DNA of 64,000 nt from Fistularia commersonii (taxonomy: Eukaryota > Chordata > Actinopteri > Syngnathiformes > Fistulariidae), in the NCBI GenBank assembly GCA_037954325.1, contig JBBMNZ010000005.1, positions 20,433,067 to 20,497,066 of the forward strand, read 5' to 3'. The translations under genes and the position numbers were made by a program. The first letter of the stretch is position 1. Every line of letters begins with the position of its first letter. Shown here piece by piece: positions 1 through 11,187 of the stretch. Under the pieces are notes generated by a model that saw nothing but the letters and a program-made list of their open reading frames with translations, was not told where the DNA came from and made no database searches.

Positions 1-184
1 CGACAGGTTCCATAGCAACAGGGGATAAAGAGAGGGCGTGTGCGCGTGCGTGCTCGCGTGTGCGTGCTTGTGTGTCTGTGTGTGTGAGTGTGTTTGTGTC
101 GCAGTGAGGCACAGTCACCAACAGTTGGTTCCGGGAGAGACGATCATTGTTGGTTACCCGCTGCAACACGGCCTGATAGAGATG

Positions 185-239
<55 letters not shown>

Positions 240-359
240 GCTTCACAACAGTGACGTCATGCGTGTCATTATAAAGGCTGCGATGTCACAAGTTGGTGTG
301 AAGAAGGAAAGTGATGTTCAGCTTTGAGGGAGGTTTACATGCAGCATACACTGCAGCAT

Positions 360-392
<33 letters not shown>

Positions 393-716
393 TATCTTTA
401 TATAACTCACTCTCTCTCACACGCATTCACACAGACACATACACTCAAATACTCAAACATGCACGCACAAAATACTGTATACATGAGTAAACACACACTT
501 ACATTGGTGTATGTACAGTATAACACACTCTAAATCACACACACACACACACACCTACACACCTACACACATACACACACACACACACACACGCACACAC
601 ATATATATATATATACAGTATATATTTTCACTGTCTCACATACACACATATACTCTATACACACACACACATAGTGTATACCTGCACATACACACACACA
701 CACATATATATATATA
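1..716. repeat. Cluster of TG, CA and TA microsatellites
   Basis: An imperfect GT-rich stretch (36-110) is followed by a perfect TG tract at 188-237, a CA tract at 361-386, and a long compound CA/TA region at about 536-716 with two separate (TA)n cores. Short open frames here encode only Cys-Val or His-Thr runs. Confidence 0.95.
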
Positions 717-925
717 TGGGTGCATGTATAACAAATATGCGTGTATTGAAGTTTTAGCAAAATGAACGCTGTCTATGAATGATTTCAGATTTAACAATGA
801 TCTAATTCATTTATTTTTTCATATTATTACAATTCTATATTTTCTTTCTTTTCTTTTTCTAAATGACTGTGCTTGGCAAAGACTTGCTTTTTACAGTTTA
901 ATGGCTCTACTCTGCTGTCATATGT

Positions 926-928
<3 letters not shown>

Positions 929-959
<31 letters not shown>
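929..959. repeat. (TG)n microsatellite
   Basis: A perfect 31-bp dinucleotide tract. Confidence 0.95.
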
Positions 960-961
<2 letters not shown>

Positions 962-1429
962 CTTCATCAGTTCATCCTCTAAACAACCCATTTGAGATCC
1001 CTTTTCGATGTGCGGTCCCTGAAAAGAACCCGACGAGGTTCCAGACTCCGTGAAACAAACGCCCCTCCCTAAATCCGCCTTTAGCTCCCAGGCTAACGCT
1101 AGGACTCCCGACCCGCCCGGTCCAGTCCAGGCGGCGGCGAGCAGAAATCTTTCTGGCGCGGTGGCTTCAGCACCGCGGACAGTTCATCCCTCATTAGCTT
1201 ATTGACAGCGACACGACAGCGATGGAGGAGTCAGATGGCGGCGCGGGTTCGGGTTTCAAACTCGGTCCCATCTGGAGGGATTGACAGGAAAACCTTCAGG
1301 GATCTTCTAAACATATCATAAATTTCGATTCGAACACTCAACCGAGCGTCTCGTTGGACCCCGAACTTCCTCCTCTTTCCCCCGGGCTGAGAATCCGGGT
1401 CAACCGACCCGTGAAACGGACGGTCGTGG

Positions 1430-1880
1430 TGATAGATTGATCTCCAGATAAGGTGCGCGATCAGCTGATCGATCATTGGGTTTTTCCATGGAGTGCACAG
1501 AGCGAGAGGCGGGGTCACCCTGGACCAATCACAGGGCCTCATATAGAGGCACGCAGCCAATCACCCTTTCATTCACACCCTTTATGGAGACATACACCTT
1601 CTTACTCTTAATTCATAAAAATTTAATTCAAAAAATCACCCTCTCAGTCTCACCTCATATATACACATGCAACAATTCACCTTCTTACTCACAATTCAAA
1701 AAAAAAATTCACTCTTTCATTCACCCGGTCTTAAAAACACACTAATTAAAATCTCATAGAGACGTAAAACCAGTCATCATTCTTCCATTTAAATGTCATT
1801 TAAAGACATTCACCCTCTCCTACAGAAACATACAACCATATCCTATTTATTCACATATCATATAGATGAAAACATAAATC
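1430..1880 (-). mobile_element. Teleost retroposon copy with internal minisatellite remnants (family A)
   Basis: Read on the minus strand, this contains the element's tail-proximal part: CTGTGATTGGTCCAGG, then CCCCGCCTC, a CCAATGATCGATC variant and a GGAGATCAATC end. On the other side it has decayed repeats of the AGAGGGTGAATG type, seen here as TCACCCTCTC and TTCACCCTTTC. The same parts recur in this order at 57700-57870 and 63600-63700. Family assignment is by self-comparison within the window. Confidence 0.6.
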
Positions 1881-2534
1881 CCATCTGTTCAAAGCCTCCT
1901 CCTGCGCCCAGTTGTTTACACCGGCCGGGCACGGAGCGTGCACGTAACGTGCCCAGCGTCAGTGTTTTCGTTGGTTTTAATCAGCAGGTTGATTGTCTCA
2001 GGCCGGCGCCGTGCCAGAGGCCCGGTACGCCTGCGAGGGGTTTTAATGGGTTTGTGATGGGCGGCTGGACGTCCGCCCAATCGCCCCAACGAAATCCCCC
2101 GATTCCGACCGGCGCTCCCCAAAAGATGCCGTCGGTTGAGTCCCGACGCGGCCCGAAGACGCGTTCGCGACGGCTTGTTTGTGTCGGCCTCCGGTTTACG
2201 GGGAATATGAGGGGCTTTTTACGGCCCGGAGCCGGTCCAGGCCAGATTAGGTAACGAGGGAAAATTGTTGTGTGTGTCTTTTAACTGTCTCTTAAACTCC
2301 ATCAACAACAGCCCGCTAATCCTTGCCACATGTTCGCCGAGGTTCGGGAGGAAGCGCGTCGGACCAGACCTCGGTCCAGACGTGAGATCGGAAGCAGAAG
2401 ACACCGACCGGTAGCGATCGGACGATGTTCTACAGGAAGCGGACGTGCTTTCCTGACGGAACCTCAATGTTCTCCGTGTTCCTGAATGAACGAGCGAGAG
2501 GATGGATGATCCGTCTTTCTATGAATGGACCGAC

Positions 2535-2640
2535 GTGAACCCTCCTCTCGTCCAATCACAGCCCGGATAGCCTCCAGCTCCCCCCCCCCCCCCTGCAGGA
2601 TAGGTGACGAATGAATGAATAAATGAATGTATGAATGAGG
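2535..2640 (+). mobile_element. Family A retroposon tail fragment
   Basis: CCTCCTCTCGTCCAATCACA and CCCGGATAGCCTCCAGCTCC are the conserved tail of family A. A run of about 14 C and then a (GAAT)n-type end follow. Head and middle are missing. Confidence 0.6.
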
Positions 2641-2972
2641 TGCTTCTCAGGAAAGGAACGTAAATCCACAGTACAATCCTTGAAGTTTCCAAATGCTAAC
2701 ATCGGTTAGGCGCCGTTGGTGTCGGAGCAGCTTGAAGATCCCGATTTCCTTCCTGGAGATCAGCTAAAGAGTGACGGCGCTTTGCTGATCATTCATTCAT
2801 TCATTCATTCATTCATTGGTTTGCTGCCGTAAAGGCTGCACACACCGCATTCCCAGTGTGCGCGTTCACAGAGCTGTTAGTCACAGTGAGCTTATGGCGG
2901 CCATAGCCTTGGATTTAGTGACTCATAAAAGGTCAATCTACATTATGGAATTTCACCGTGGAGCAAAATGCC

Positions 2973-2995
2973 TTTTTTTTTTTTTTTTTTTTTTT
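2973..2995. repeat. T23 homopolymer
   Basis: A run of 23 T. No retroelement body was recognised next to it. Similar 22-26-bp A or T runs occur at 22203-22228, 22425-22450, 40275-40296 and 54023-54045. Confidence 0.9.
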
Positions 2996-3366
2996 GTAAC
3001 TTAAGGATGTGACTCAACAACAGCTGGTCGTAATGCAAAACACATTGTGGAGGGAAAAAAAGGGGCGGATGGAGGGACGGGAGGTACAGATGAAGCGGCG
3101 TCCAGACGGAAGGAGATCGGAGAAAGGAGTGAGCGGACGGCGGAGTTAAAAGGATGAAATCGGGGAAAAGAGGCGAGGGAGCGAGGGAGGAGCGAGGGAG
3201 GAGCGAGGGGACGAGAAGGAGGAGAGAAAGCAAGGATTATCCCAGACTCGGACTCGCTTAAGCCTCCAGTTTAGTATTGGAAATCTATCCAGAGGCCGTC
3301 CTGTGCTCTTAGCCCACTATCAGGACGCCGTCCTCGTCTCTGCTGGGACAATACACAAGCATCGGC

Positions 3367-3367
<1 letters not shown>

Positions 3368-3407
<40 letters not shown>

Positions 3408-3494
3408 CCACCTGCCTATATGCATTGTGTCTGCATGGCTTCCTCAGTCTGCGGGTGCGTCCCCAGCCTTTGCTCAATTTTGACATGTTTTTAT

Positions 3495-3538
<44 letters not shown>
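3368..3538. repeat. Inverted pair of (GT)n and (CA)n tracts
   Basis: (GT)n at 3368-3406 and (CA)n at 3496-3538 face each other across about 90 bp of ordinary sequence, so they are inverted repeats able to pair in single strands. Confidence 0.9.
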
Positions 3539-3540
<2 letters not shown>

Positions 3541-3817
3541 TTGATCCGTGCCGAAGCCACCGGTGGAAATAATGACTCTCCATCTCGTACGCTCTTGCCT
3601 TTTTGGCTGCTGTCTCGGAGCGCGGCTGTTCACCTAAAGTAAACTGGAAGGGCACGCCGAGGGCCGGTCCACAAAACTCTGACATAAAAATGAATATTAA
3701 TCATGTTATACATTTTAATATGTATATAAGTATATTATATACACGTTACCTCTTATATTTTAATGACAAATATAAGGATGATGGTTGAACGGTGACTTAC
3801 TATGACAAATCGCACCC

Positions 3818-3855
3818 GGCATGCTAAGCTAAGCTAAAGTAAGCTAAGCTAAGCA
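3818..3855. repeat. (AAGCT)n short tandem repeat
   Basis: GCTAA-GCTAA units repeated about seven times with one interruption (AAAGT). Confidence 0.85.
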
Positions 3856-4179
3856 GTCTCGCGGCTCCGCTTGCAAATTGGCTTCTGGGTCAAATCCTTG
3901 AAAGTAGCCATGAAAAAACCCAGAATTAGATTTATCTCCTCTTATCCAGTGTTGATAATGCATTTTTCCCTCGCTGCTTGTGAATCTGCAAATGCTAACA
4001 CAGGCTAACGTGAGATGCTAAAGGAGAATGTTCGCGTCCGCTATAAAACTACAACCGCGGACGAACGTGACCGCGTTAATGTTGTTCACATGGGGCTCCC
4101 CGGAGGCCCGTCCCGGGAGCGCTCTTCTTTTTTTGTCAGCGAGATGCTAACTTTCTGCGCTCGGACAAAAGCACGGGCT

Positions 4180-4180
4180 T

Positions 4181-4217
<37 letters not shown>
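4180..4217. repeat. (TG)n microsatellite
   Basis: A near-perfect tract with one TA interruption at its 5' end. Confidence 0.93.
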
Positions 4218-4218
<1 letters not shown>

Positions 4219-4825
4219 ATACGCTTCCCAAGTTGCCGCCGAGGCTGACGGATGAAGGCAGACAAGAGTAGAAGGCAGCTTATATTATTCATGCCCAGCC
4301 ACTTCCCTCTGCCGCCGCCGTCCTCCCCCCTCATCTAATAAAGTGTCTTTGCCCTTCTCTCTCTCCCTGCAGATCATTTGCTTTGTCTTCCTTTCCTTTC
4401 CAGCCGTCCCCTCTTTTCTCTCGGGGTTCAGGCCGCGTTTGATGTGGCCCCGTGCGCGAGGAAGATAATCCGCCGCCGGACGCCGCCGACCGTCCAAAAC
4501 CCCCGCAGGAACAAGTCGGGTTCCGGGTTCTGGGTTGCGCTCCGTTTGGCTAACCGCGAGCCCACGCCGGGCCCGGGGAATCAAGCATTTGGGGCCATGC
4601 CAGTGTGTGGTGTTAGCTTAAAAAAAAGCCAGTAGGTTTTAAACCATCGGATCCTGGGAAACGGTAACCGTGGATACCGTATGTCCTGCAACGCTCGCCG
4701 TAGAATCCAAGCGATTTGAGGCCGTCATTGGAGAGTTTGTGATGACGGAGTGGCGAAAACCATGGGACGCATTCATTCATTCGTTCGATCAACCGTTCAA
4801 CCAAGTCTCATTCAAACATCTGGGC

Positions 4826-4915
4826 GACGCAGGGTCTCCTGCATGTGTTTGGACTGCGGGAGGAACCCGGAGAACCCTGAGGAAGCGCTCAGGTCGGCCG
4901 CCTCCATGAGGAAAC
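4826..4915 (-). mobile_element. Family A retroposon fragment (middle part)
   Basis: It contains CATGTGTTTGGACTGCGGGA and then AACCCGGAGAACCCTGAGGA, the reverse complement of the TCCTCAGGGTTCTCCGGGTT core shared by more than ten places in the window. Confidence 0.7.
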
Positions 4916-5225
4916 CTTCTCGCATCTATGCCCGAACCTTCTCGCAACTATGCCCAAAGCTTCCGCTAACCCGGATGAAACCGTTGTGGACGAGGTTCAG
5001 AAGAGAACGTGGGTTCTGAAGACCTCGGAGGAAGGTCCTGGTGCACCTGAAGGCGAGCAGGTCGGGGTCGCTGTTGTCTCTGAGATAAAACTTTTGATAA
5101 AAACGCTGGTTCTCATCTGGAGAATTTCATCTTTGGCCTCGGCCTTGGCGCTTAACTACCACTAGCCGGGGCATGTCCAACTTTGACCCCTGTCGCGGTT
5201 GACTGCACAGCCATGCAGGGTATAG

Positions 5226-5227
<2 letters not shown>

Positions 5228-5268
<41 letters not shown>
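5228..5268. repeat. (CA)n microsatellite
   Basis: A perfect 41-bp tract. Confidence 0.95.
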
Positions 5269-5271
<3 letters not shown>

Positions 5272-5539
5272 CTTGTTAGAAGCAACATCCTCGCCGCCTG
5301 CCCGATGTTTTTTTCATGAGGCCGATCCCGCGGAAGCGGAAGACAAACGGCCAACCTTGGTATCTCCAACGACTTGCTGATCACCCAAGGTTTTTTTCTA
5401 GCAGGTTCCTTGTCATTCGTCTCCACGGGTTCTGTTTCGGGCTTAAAAAGGCAAAAATGACCGTCGGCGATTTCCCGGAGTTAAATCGGTAAAATGAGCG
5501 CTCTTTGGCACGGAGCTTCTAGCTTAACGAGAAGGTCCC

Positions 5540-5610
5540 GGTTGGATGTTCCTCAGGGTTCTCCGGGTTCCTCCGGACACATAGAGGAGGTTCATTTGAT
5601 GGTACGACCT
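5540..5610 (+). mobile_element. Family A retroposon fragment (core)
   Basis: TTCCTCAGGGTTCTCCGGGT and TCCTCCGGACACATAGAGGA are the core motif followed by the usual cysteine-like CAAACACATG variant. Nothing of the head or tail remains. Confidence 0.65.
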
Positions 5611-6119
5611 CATTTGATGTCAAGGGGACGGACAAGAAATCGGAGCGCACTTACCCAGAAGGAACTCTAAGTCCAATTTTTTTTTTCCTTTGTTTTAGTG
5701 TAAAGGAGAACAGCGAGATGATAAAAATCTGTATTTGTAATGAACTGTTCCTTTGACGAACAGCCTGAGATTCATGAAGAAAAGCGAGTGCAATGTCAAC
5801 AACACTGTGCCTCACTTCTGTCTTCTCAGTTCTCCGTGCATTTTGTTGTATTTTTCGTTGAGTCTCATCGTTGCACAGAAACTCGCCGAATCCACACCGA
5901 GCACACGGGTTTCTTATTAACCTCACGGAAAAAATAAGAAGTGGTCCATTTTTCTTGGCAAACCCTTCACTCCATGTCCGTTTTTCTCTATTTTGACAAA
6001 GACATCTTGAAGATGAGGGTTAGCAGTTGCTAACTCACGCTGCTAACACTGACGAATCACCGCGCCCCTCAGCTGACAATACAGGACCTGCATTTTTATT
6101 TTGAAGAAATAGATTTTTA

Positions 6120-6215
6120 TGTATTTTTTCAAATTGTGGTTTATCCGCGGGCCGGATCGGACCTCCTGGTGGGCCGGTGGCGGCCCGCGGGCCGAACGTC
6201 TGACACCCCCGCCCA
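6120..6215. mobile_element. hAT (Charlie-like) terminal fragment
   Basis: GCGGGCCGGATCGGACCTCC and GGCCCGCGGGCCGAACGTCT, ending in GACACCCCCG, are typical of the termini of hAT-Charlie-like elements (GGCCCGCGGGCC followed by TTTGACACCCCTG). Only one end is visible, so it is a remnant. Confidence 0.6.
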
Positions 6216-6845
6216 CATCGTCCAGAATCGGAATGCGGTAGAGAATGAATGAATGGAGGAATCAACTCTCGCTGGAAAAGGAGAGCGGAGGACCTTCGCA
6301 GGCGTGGGATGGACAGAGGGTTTTGACCCAGGTGCTCTTCTGGAGAACTCAAATCCGCCCTCGGGTCGAGACGGAGGCTCTGGAAGGTGACATTTGCAGA
6401 GGGAAGCATCCGTTGTCGCAAACAACGGGTGACGTCAGAGACACGGAGGAGCGTGAGGCGGATCTGCCGTCCTCCTCCTCCTCCTCCGTCACCCGGCTCG
6501 TCTGCAAACAGAGCAGTAAATCCTCCGCCTTTGTCATTACCTGCGTGAATGCCCTTTTCCTTCCTGACCCCTGAATTACACCGCGGACGGGCCGCTGTCA
6601 TCTGCCCGGGTTTCCACGCCGCTCACGCTGCTTACGTAAGCCTCGCCGGAAAGGATTGTTTCCTGACACGATTGGCAGGAAACGCTCGCAACGCTGCGGC
6701 TTTTAAAAGTCCTGCTGGAGAACGAGAACTGGAAACCTTGTCGGCCTTTTCTCTTTCTGGATCGGGCGGGAGAAAACATCAACTTTTGGGAAAAGTGGAG
6801 TCTGCCGCTAACTGTTAGCACGGTTAAGGCTAACATTCATTTATT

Positions 6846-7040
6846 GTCTGGAGGTTCTCAGTCGTCCAGGTCACGGTGAATTCTTGTCCGAATCCGGAAC
6901 TGGACTCAAATTTCTTCCCTTGAAGACGTTTCACGCCTCATCCAAGAGGCTTCTTCTCTTCTAACGACCTGTGGGGAGTTTCTCAATATAACTGCCGGGG
7001 TTTTGGGCGGGTCCAGGTTCTGGTGTTGATGAGCAGAAGC
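6846..7040 (+). mobile_element. Dispersed repeat, family B, copy 1
   Basis: GTCGTCCAGGTCACGGTGAA, TTCTTCCCTTGAAGACGTTT and CTAACGACCTGTGGGGAGTT occur in this order. The same blocks occur at 27150-27250 (+) and, inverted, at 50200-50330. It is a widespread teleost repeat type, but I cannot assign it to a superfamily from the sequence alone. Confidence 0.65.
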
Positions 7041-7651
7041 TAGATCTAAAGGGGTTGTTATGCTAACGGTGGCGTCGTTTGTTGGAACAAAAGATCAACT
7101 TTGGTGGAACTACCTGGATTGTGAAACGGCAAAGCGAAACAAAAGAGTGAGGATCACATGGACTGAGGCTCGGGTGGAACATCTAGTTCTGGTGGTGGAT
7201 CCTTGCTGGTTGTTTGGAGGGTGCAGAAGGTCCCGGTCCATCTTGGTATTGATCCCAGTACGGCGTTGCACGTTGGTGAGAGGTCGTGTCAGAGGCCGGG
7301 TGAAGGTTCCTCGTCTTGTTCAGCTTCTCCACAAGAGGTTTCCAGACCAACAAGTGATCCCAGAAGGTCCTCCGGGACATTTTCTCCGTAAATGAAACGC
7401 CCAAAGAGGAACCATCACACCTGTGACCTGTGAGGCCGGAGACACACACTCGCCCACTCAGAAGGTTTCATAAAGCCGTGTTCTAATGATGACGGTGAGA
7501 AGATCTCCCCAGTGGTCCGAGCGCCGTGATTGGGCGCCCGCACGGAGGGGAACGCCGCAGGAGAAGCTGCAGCTCCACGCAATCAAGCCGACACGTCGGA
7601 CGGAGCTTCAGTCCGTCTCGCCGGAGCGCTTCCTGTCAGCGGGGTGGCGCT

Positions 7652-7654
<3 letters not shown>

Positions 7655-7690
<36 letters not shown>
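7655..7690. repeat. (TG)n microsatellite
   Basis: A perfect tract of about 36 bp. Confidence 0.95.
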
Positions 7691-7691
<1 letters not shown>

Positions 7692-7835
7692 ACCGTCTTG
7701 TCTGCTGTGTCATGAAGACCTGCTGACAGACCTCCAGGAGACGTGAACACCACACCCTCTGGTGTCCTGATAGAGGACATGAGCAAAGCTGATGAAGATA
7801 CATCCACCGGTGCTCCTTGGGTTCCCTCTAGAAGG

Positions 7836-8117
7836 GATGATCTCAGCTGCTTGGTGGAGCAGGGGTCAGCACCTCCTCCTCCAAGCCAGAAGGTCCCTGT
7901 TCTCCTGGTTCCTCCAAACACACTCAGGAGGTCATGTGAATGGTGTTTGTCTCTGTATGAGGCCTTGTGATTGGCTGATGATCTCAGCTGCTTGGTGGAA
8001 CAGGGGTCAGCACCTCCACCACCAAGCCAGAAGGTCCCTGTTCTCCTGGTTCCTCCAAACACACTCAGGAGGTCGTTTGAATGGTGTTTGTCTCTGTATG
8101 AGGCCCTGTGATTGGCC
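7836..8117 (+). repeat. 141-bp tandem duplication within a family A retroposon
   Basis: Two units (7836-7976 and 7977-8117) are nearly identical. Differences include GGAGCAGG/GGAACAGG, CTCCTCCTCCAAG/CTCCACCACCAAG, GTCATGTG/GTCGTTTG and CCTTGTG/CCCTGTG. Each unit carries CAGAAGGTCCCTGTTCTCCT, CAAACACACTCAGGAGGTC and a TGTGATTGGC, all family A pieces. A tail follows at 8118-8190: CTGGGATAGGCTCC, then CCTGAGCGCAGG and GAATGAATG. The open frames across it on both strands follow from the duplication. Confidence 0.9.
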
Positions 8118-8190
8118 GCCGCCCTCAGCTGGGATAGGCTCCGCCCCCTGCGGCCCTGAGCGCAGGCTAAGCAGCACGAATGAATGATCG
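8118..8190 (+). mobile_element. Family A retroposon tail
   Basis: GCTGGGATAGGCTCCGCCCC, CCTGAGCGCAGGCTAAGCAG and ACGAATGAATGA: the typical end of the element, adjoining the 141-bp duplication. Confidence 0.75.
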
Positions 8191-8297
8191 GAAGTTCACC
8201 GATAATCAATGAGCTCCTGCATTTCCCGCTAATGTCGGCTGGCAGGCTTATTTGCGTATTTCCGTAGAACGCCATCCCATCATAAACATTGCGAGCA

Positions 8298-8326
8298 CCC
8301 CCCCCCCCCCCCCCCCCCCCCCCCCC
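8298..8326. repeat. C29 homopolymer
   Basis: 29 consecutive C. The complementary strand is G29, which can form G-quadruplexes. Confidence 0.95.
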
Positions 8327-8936
8327 GCCTGCCGTCGGCGCCAGGTTTGGATTTTTCGAATGCAGCCTGCGTGAAGTATCGTCAGCGGGATGCGTCCAAT
8401 CATTAATCTGATTAAACCGCCTTGGCGACGGCGCAGAGCCGTATCCATGGCAACCAACGCAAACCTCCGGAAGCAGGTTTCCGCGAGACGACCGACGGCC
8501 ACTTTGGCATCTATGTAAATACGATCGTCGCCCTCCTTCTCTTCCGTCCGCTTTTTTCCGCTTTATCAGAATTTCTGCTGCATTCTGCTTTTTTTTTTTT
8601 TTTCTTCCCAAGAGTTGTTTCCATAGCGACCAGGGCTGGACTGGATGAATAAAACCAAGGTTTTGAAGGGCAGTCAAAAATGTGCCCTATTTCTCCTCCT
8701 GCACACTCTGATAGCCCCTCTTTTTATTCATGGTACCGTTCCAGCTCTCTGTTCTGCCCGTTCTCCCTCACACCAGCCGCACACACACTTCCTGTTTGCT
8801 TTACTTTCTTTTTTTACTCCTTCTTTCCTTTCTCTTAATCCACTTTTCCACCGTATTTTTTAAATTCCCATTAAAGCGAGGCTAAGGTGTTCCGGTTTGA
8901 AATGACCCGACTATATAGGCCACGAGCATGTCCTTG

Positions 8937-8938
<2 letters not shown>

Positions 8939-8972
<34 letters not shown>

Positions 8973-8994
8973 AAGACAAGCGGCTTTAGCAGGC

Positions 8995-9043
<49 letters not shown>

Positions 9044-9143
9044 TGCGTCCATGTCCCATGCTGTCCCATCTATCTAGGCCAGTGTTGATGCGTGTGCTCA
9101 ACGGACCACTTCCCTGCAGATGCATGCTGTGTGTGTGTGCATC

Positions 9144-9179
<36 letters not shown>

Positions 9180-9298
9180 ACAGAGACTGAGCTAGAAGGT
9201 ATGTCTGTGCGGAGCAGTCCACTTCCCAAAAGACCAGACTCACTTTCACACTCTGGAGTCATAATAGCTATAACAGGCTTGTTACGGGACTCCGTCTA

Positions 9299-9380
<82 letters not shown>

Positions 9381-9481
9381 CTCCAGAACGGCTCCAACCA
9401 TTTTAGGTTGCCTCCGCGTCCCAGTAAAGCCTTAAATGCGAAATAATGAGGTTTGCTAAGAGTGCCTGGGTCTGTGTCCTT

Positions 9482-9536
<55 letters not shown>
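8939..9536. repeat. Cluster of five (TG)n tracts
   Basis: TG tracts lie at 8939-8970, 8998-9039, 9147-9177, 9301-9379 (79 bp, the longest perfect one in the window) and 9484-9536. All are on the same strand and about 40% of the 600 bp is dinucleotide repeat. Confidence 0.95.
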
Positions 9537-9539
<3 letters not shown>

Positions 9540-9689
9540 GTGAACACACACACATCGTAGGGTCAGCAATGGGCGTGGCAGGGGTCGGGACGCTCTGTTT
9601 TTTCCTCCTCCGATCATCATCATCATCACCATCACCATCATCATCATCATCTCCATCATTTGTCTCCCAGATCAATATGTCTGACGGAG

Positions 9690-10232
9690 AAGGGAGCGGA
9701 GGAGGACTTCTCCGCTCAGCTGAAGGTTCATCTGAACCCAACGCTTCAGACGCTCCTCTGTGCCCACGGCCATCAGACTGGAGAACGGCATACAGCATGC
9801 GTTCATACCCAAACCATCTCAGTCATCACTTTGTGTCGGGCATACATGTCCTGCACCCCTATGACAAAGTCCTCTTCTCCTTTGAGAGTTTCCCTTCAGG
9901 GGTCTCCACAGTGAATCCACCTTCTCCATCTAACCCTATTCTCTGGATCCTCCTCCCTCACAACAACTACCTTCATATCCTCTCTCACAACGTCCATCAA
10001 TCTTCTCTTTGGTCTTCCTCTAGACCTCTAATTCCATCATCGGTCTACCATTTCCTTCACTACCCCTCCTCTGTATATGGCTGAACCATCTCTGACCTTC
10101 TCTCCAGAACATCTAACATGCCGTCCCTCTGATGGACTCATTCCTGATCCTCTCCATCCACATCTTCATCTCCGCCTGTTGCCTTCTGCTCAACATTACT
10201 GTTAATAAATCTTATCTTATCTTATAAAAAGA
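9690..10232 (-). mobile_element. Decayed non-LTR retrotransposon (LINE) 3' fragments
   Basis: CCACGGCCATCAGACTGGAG matches a motif near the 3' end of teleost LINEs. The following part (9920-10170) read on the minus strand contains GAGGATCAGGAATGAGTCCA, TCAGAGGGACGGCATGTTAG and CTAGAGGAAGACCAAAGAGA. These correspond to the C-terminal reverse-transcriptase region also seen at 13610-13785 and 26560-26770. The end shows a CTTAT repeat. Stops interrupt the frame. Orientation of the first piece is uncertain, so it may be two nested remnants. Confidence 0.55.
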
Positions 10233-10679
10233 GGAGTCCCGCTCCTCCCCCCCCCACCCCCTCCCCGTGCCGGTGTCAAAGGTCACTTCCGTGCACGGCG
10301 TCCCGTGCACAGGGGGTTGCTGATTAACCGGGTCGCCATGGATACGACAAACACCAGGGAGGGGTTGGAGGAAAGAGGCTGCATGGAGAGGTGGATCTGC
10401 GACGCCTTCCTCCTCCTCCTCCTCCGGGACCGTCGTCTCCACGGGCGTCCATGGACGCTCCGTCTCTCTCCTCCTTCCTTTCCTTTTTGCATTCTCTCCA
10501 TTTGTCTCCCTCCCTCCGCGGCCCCGAAGGTTCCTGTCCTTCCTCGTCTTCGCTAATGAAGCTAAGATCTGCTCGGGGCCATTTTCCTCTCTATCAATAT
10601 TCCATGCCAATTACCAGGGCGGAGTTATTAGCGCTGACACGCGGCCAACCACGTCGCGCCGCTCGGCCCTTGTTACCTG

Positions 10680-10680
<1 letters not shown>

Positions 10681-10727
<47 letters not shown>
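10681..10727. repeat. (CA)n microsatellite
   Basis: A perfect 47-bp tract. Confidence 0.95.
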
Positions 10728-10729
<2 letters not shown>

Positions 10730-10858
10730 GTAAGAGTTATCTGCGCACGTGTGAAACCGAGAGCTCGTGCATGTAATTTATCCCCAGGATGATTTAGTGC
10801 TGTCATTAGACCATACATCCTCTGCAAATGGGATATGCTAAATATCTCCCCTGCAAGG

Positions 10859-10945
10859 CTCCAGAACCTCAGGACCTCAGGGCCTCAGGGCCTCAGGGTC
10901 CCTGGGCTTCAGGGCTTCAGGGCTTCAGGACCTGCTGCAGCTGCA
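10859..10945. repeat. Short tandem CAGGGCYT-type repeat
   Basis: Units CCTCAGGG, CTTCAGGG and CCTCAGGA repeat about eight times, ending at a GCAGCTGCAGCTGC run. Confidence 0.75.
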
Positions 10946-11088
10946 GCTGCACCTCAAAGGTTTCACTTGGCAATGTGGCGATTTCACACAGGAAGAACGA
11001 CATTTAGAAGAAACTTCTTTGCAAATGATTCGATGTGATACTGGGTTGAGAATCTACTCAGATTTGCTCCCACAGGGGAGTTAAGTTA

Positions 11089-11187
11089 CATCCATCCATC
11101 CATCCATCCATCCATCCATCCATCCATCCATCCATCCATCCATCCATCCATCCATCCATCCATCCATCCATCCATCCATCCATCCAT
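11089..11187. repeat. (CATC)n tetranucleotide array
   Basis: About 24 perfect CATC units. The minus-strand open frame here is a WMDG repeat artefact. Confidence 0.97.

Noticed and set aside
6035..6601. A 188-residue minus-strand frame
   Set aside because: Includes a hAT terminus at one end and a (GAG)n run in the middle. No domain, no splice signals at its ends.
7583..8677. A 364-residue minus-strand open frame
   Set aside because: It runs through a T-run, a C29 run (poly-Gly), a tandemly duplicated retroposon and a TG tract (His-Thr repeats). No conserved domain, and its length is due to repeats lacking stops.
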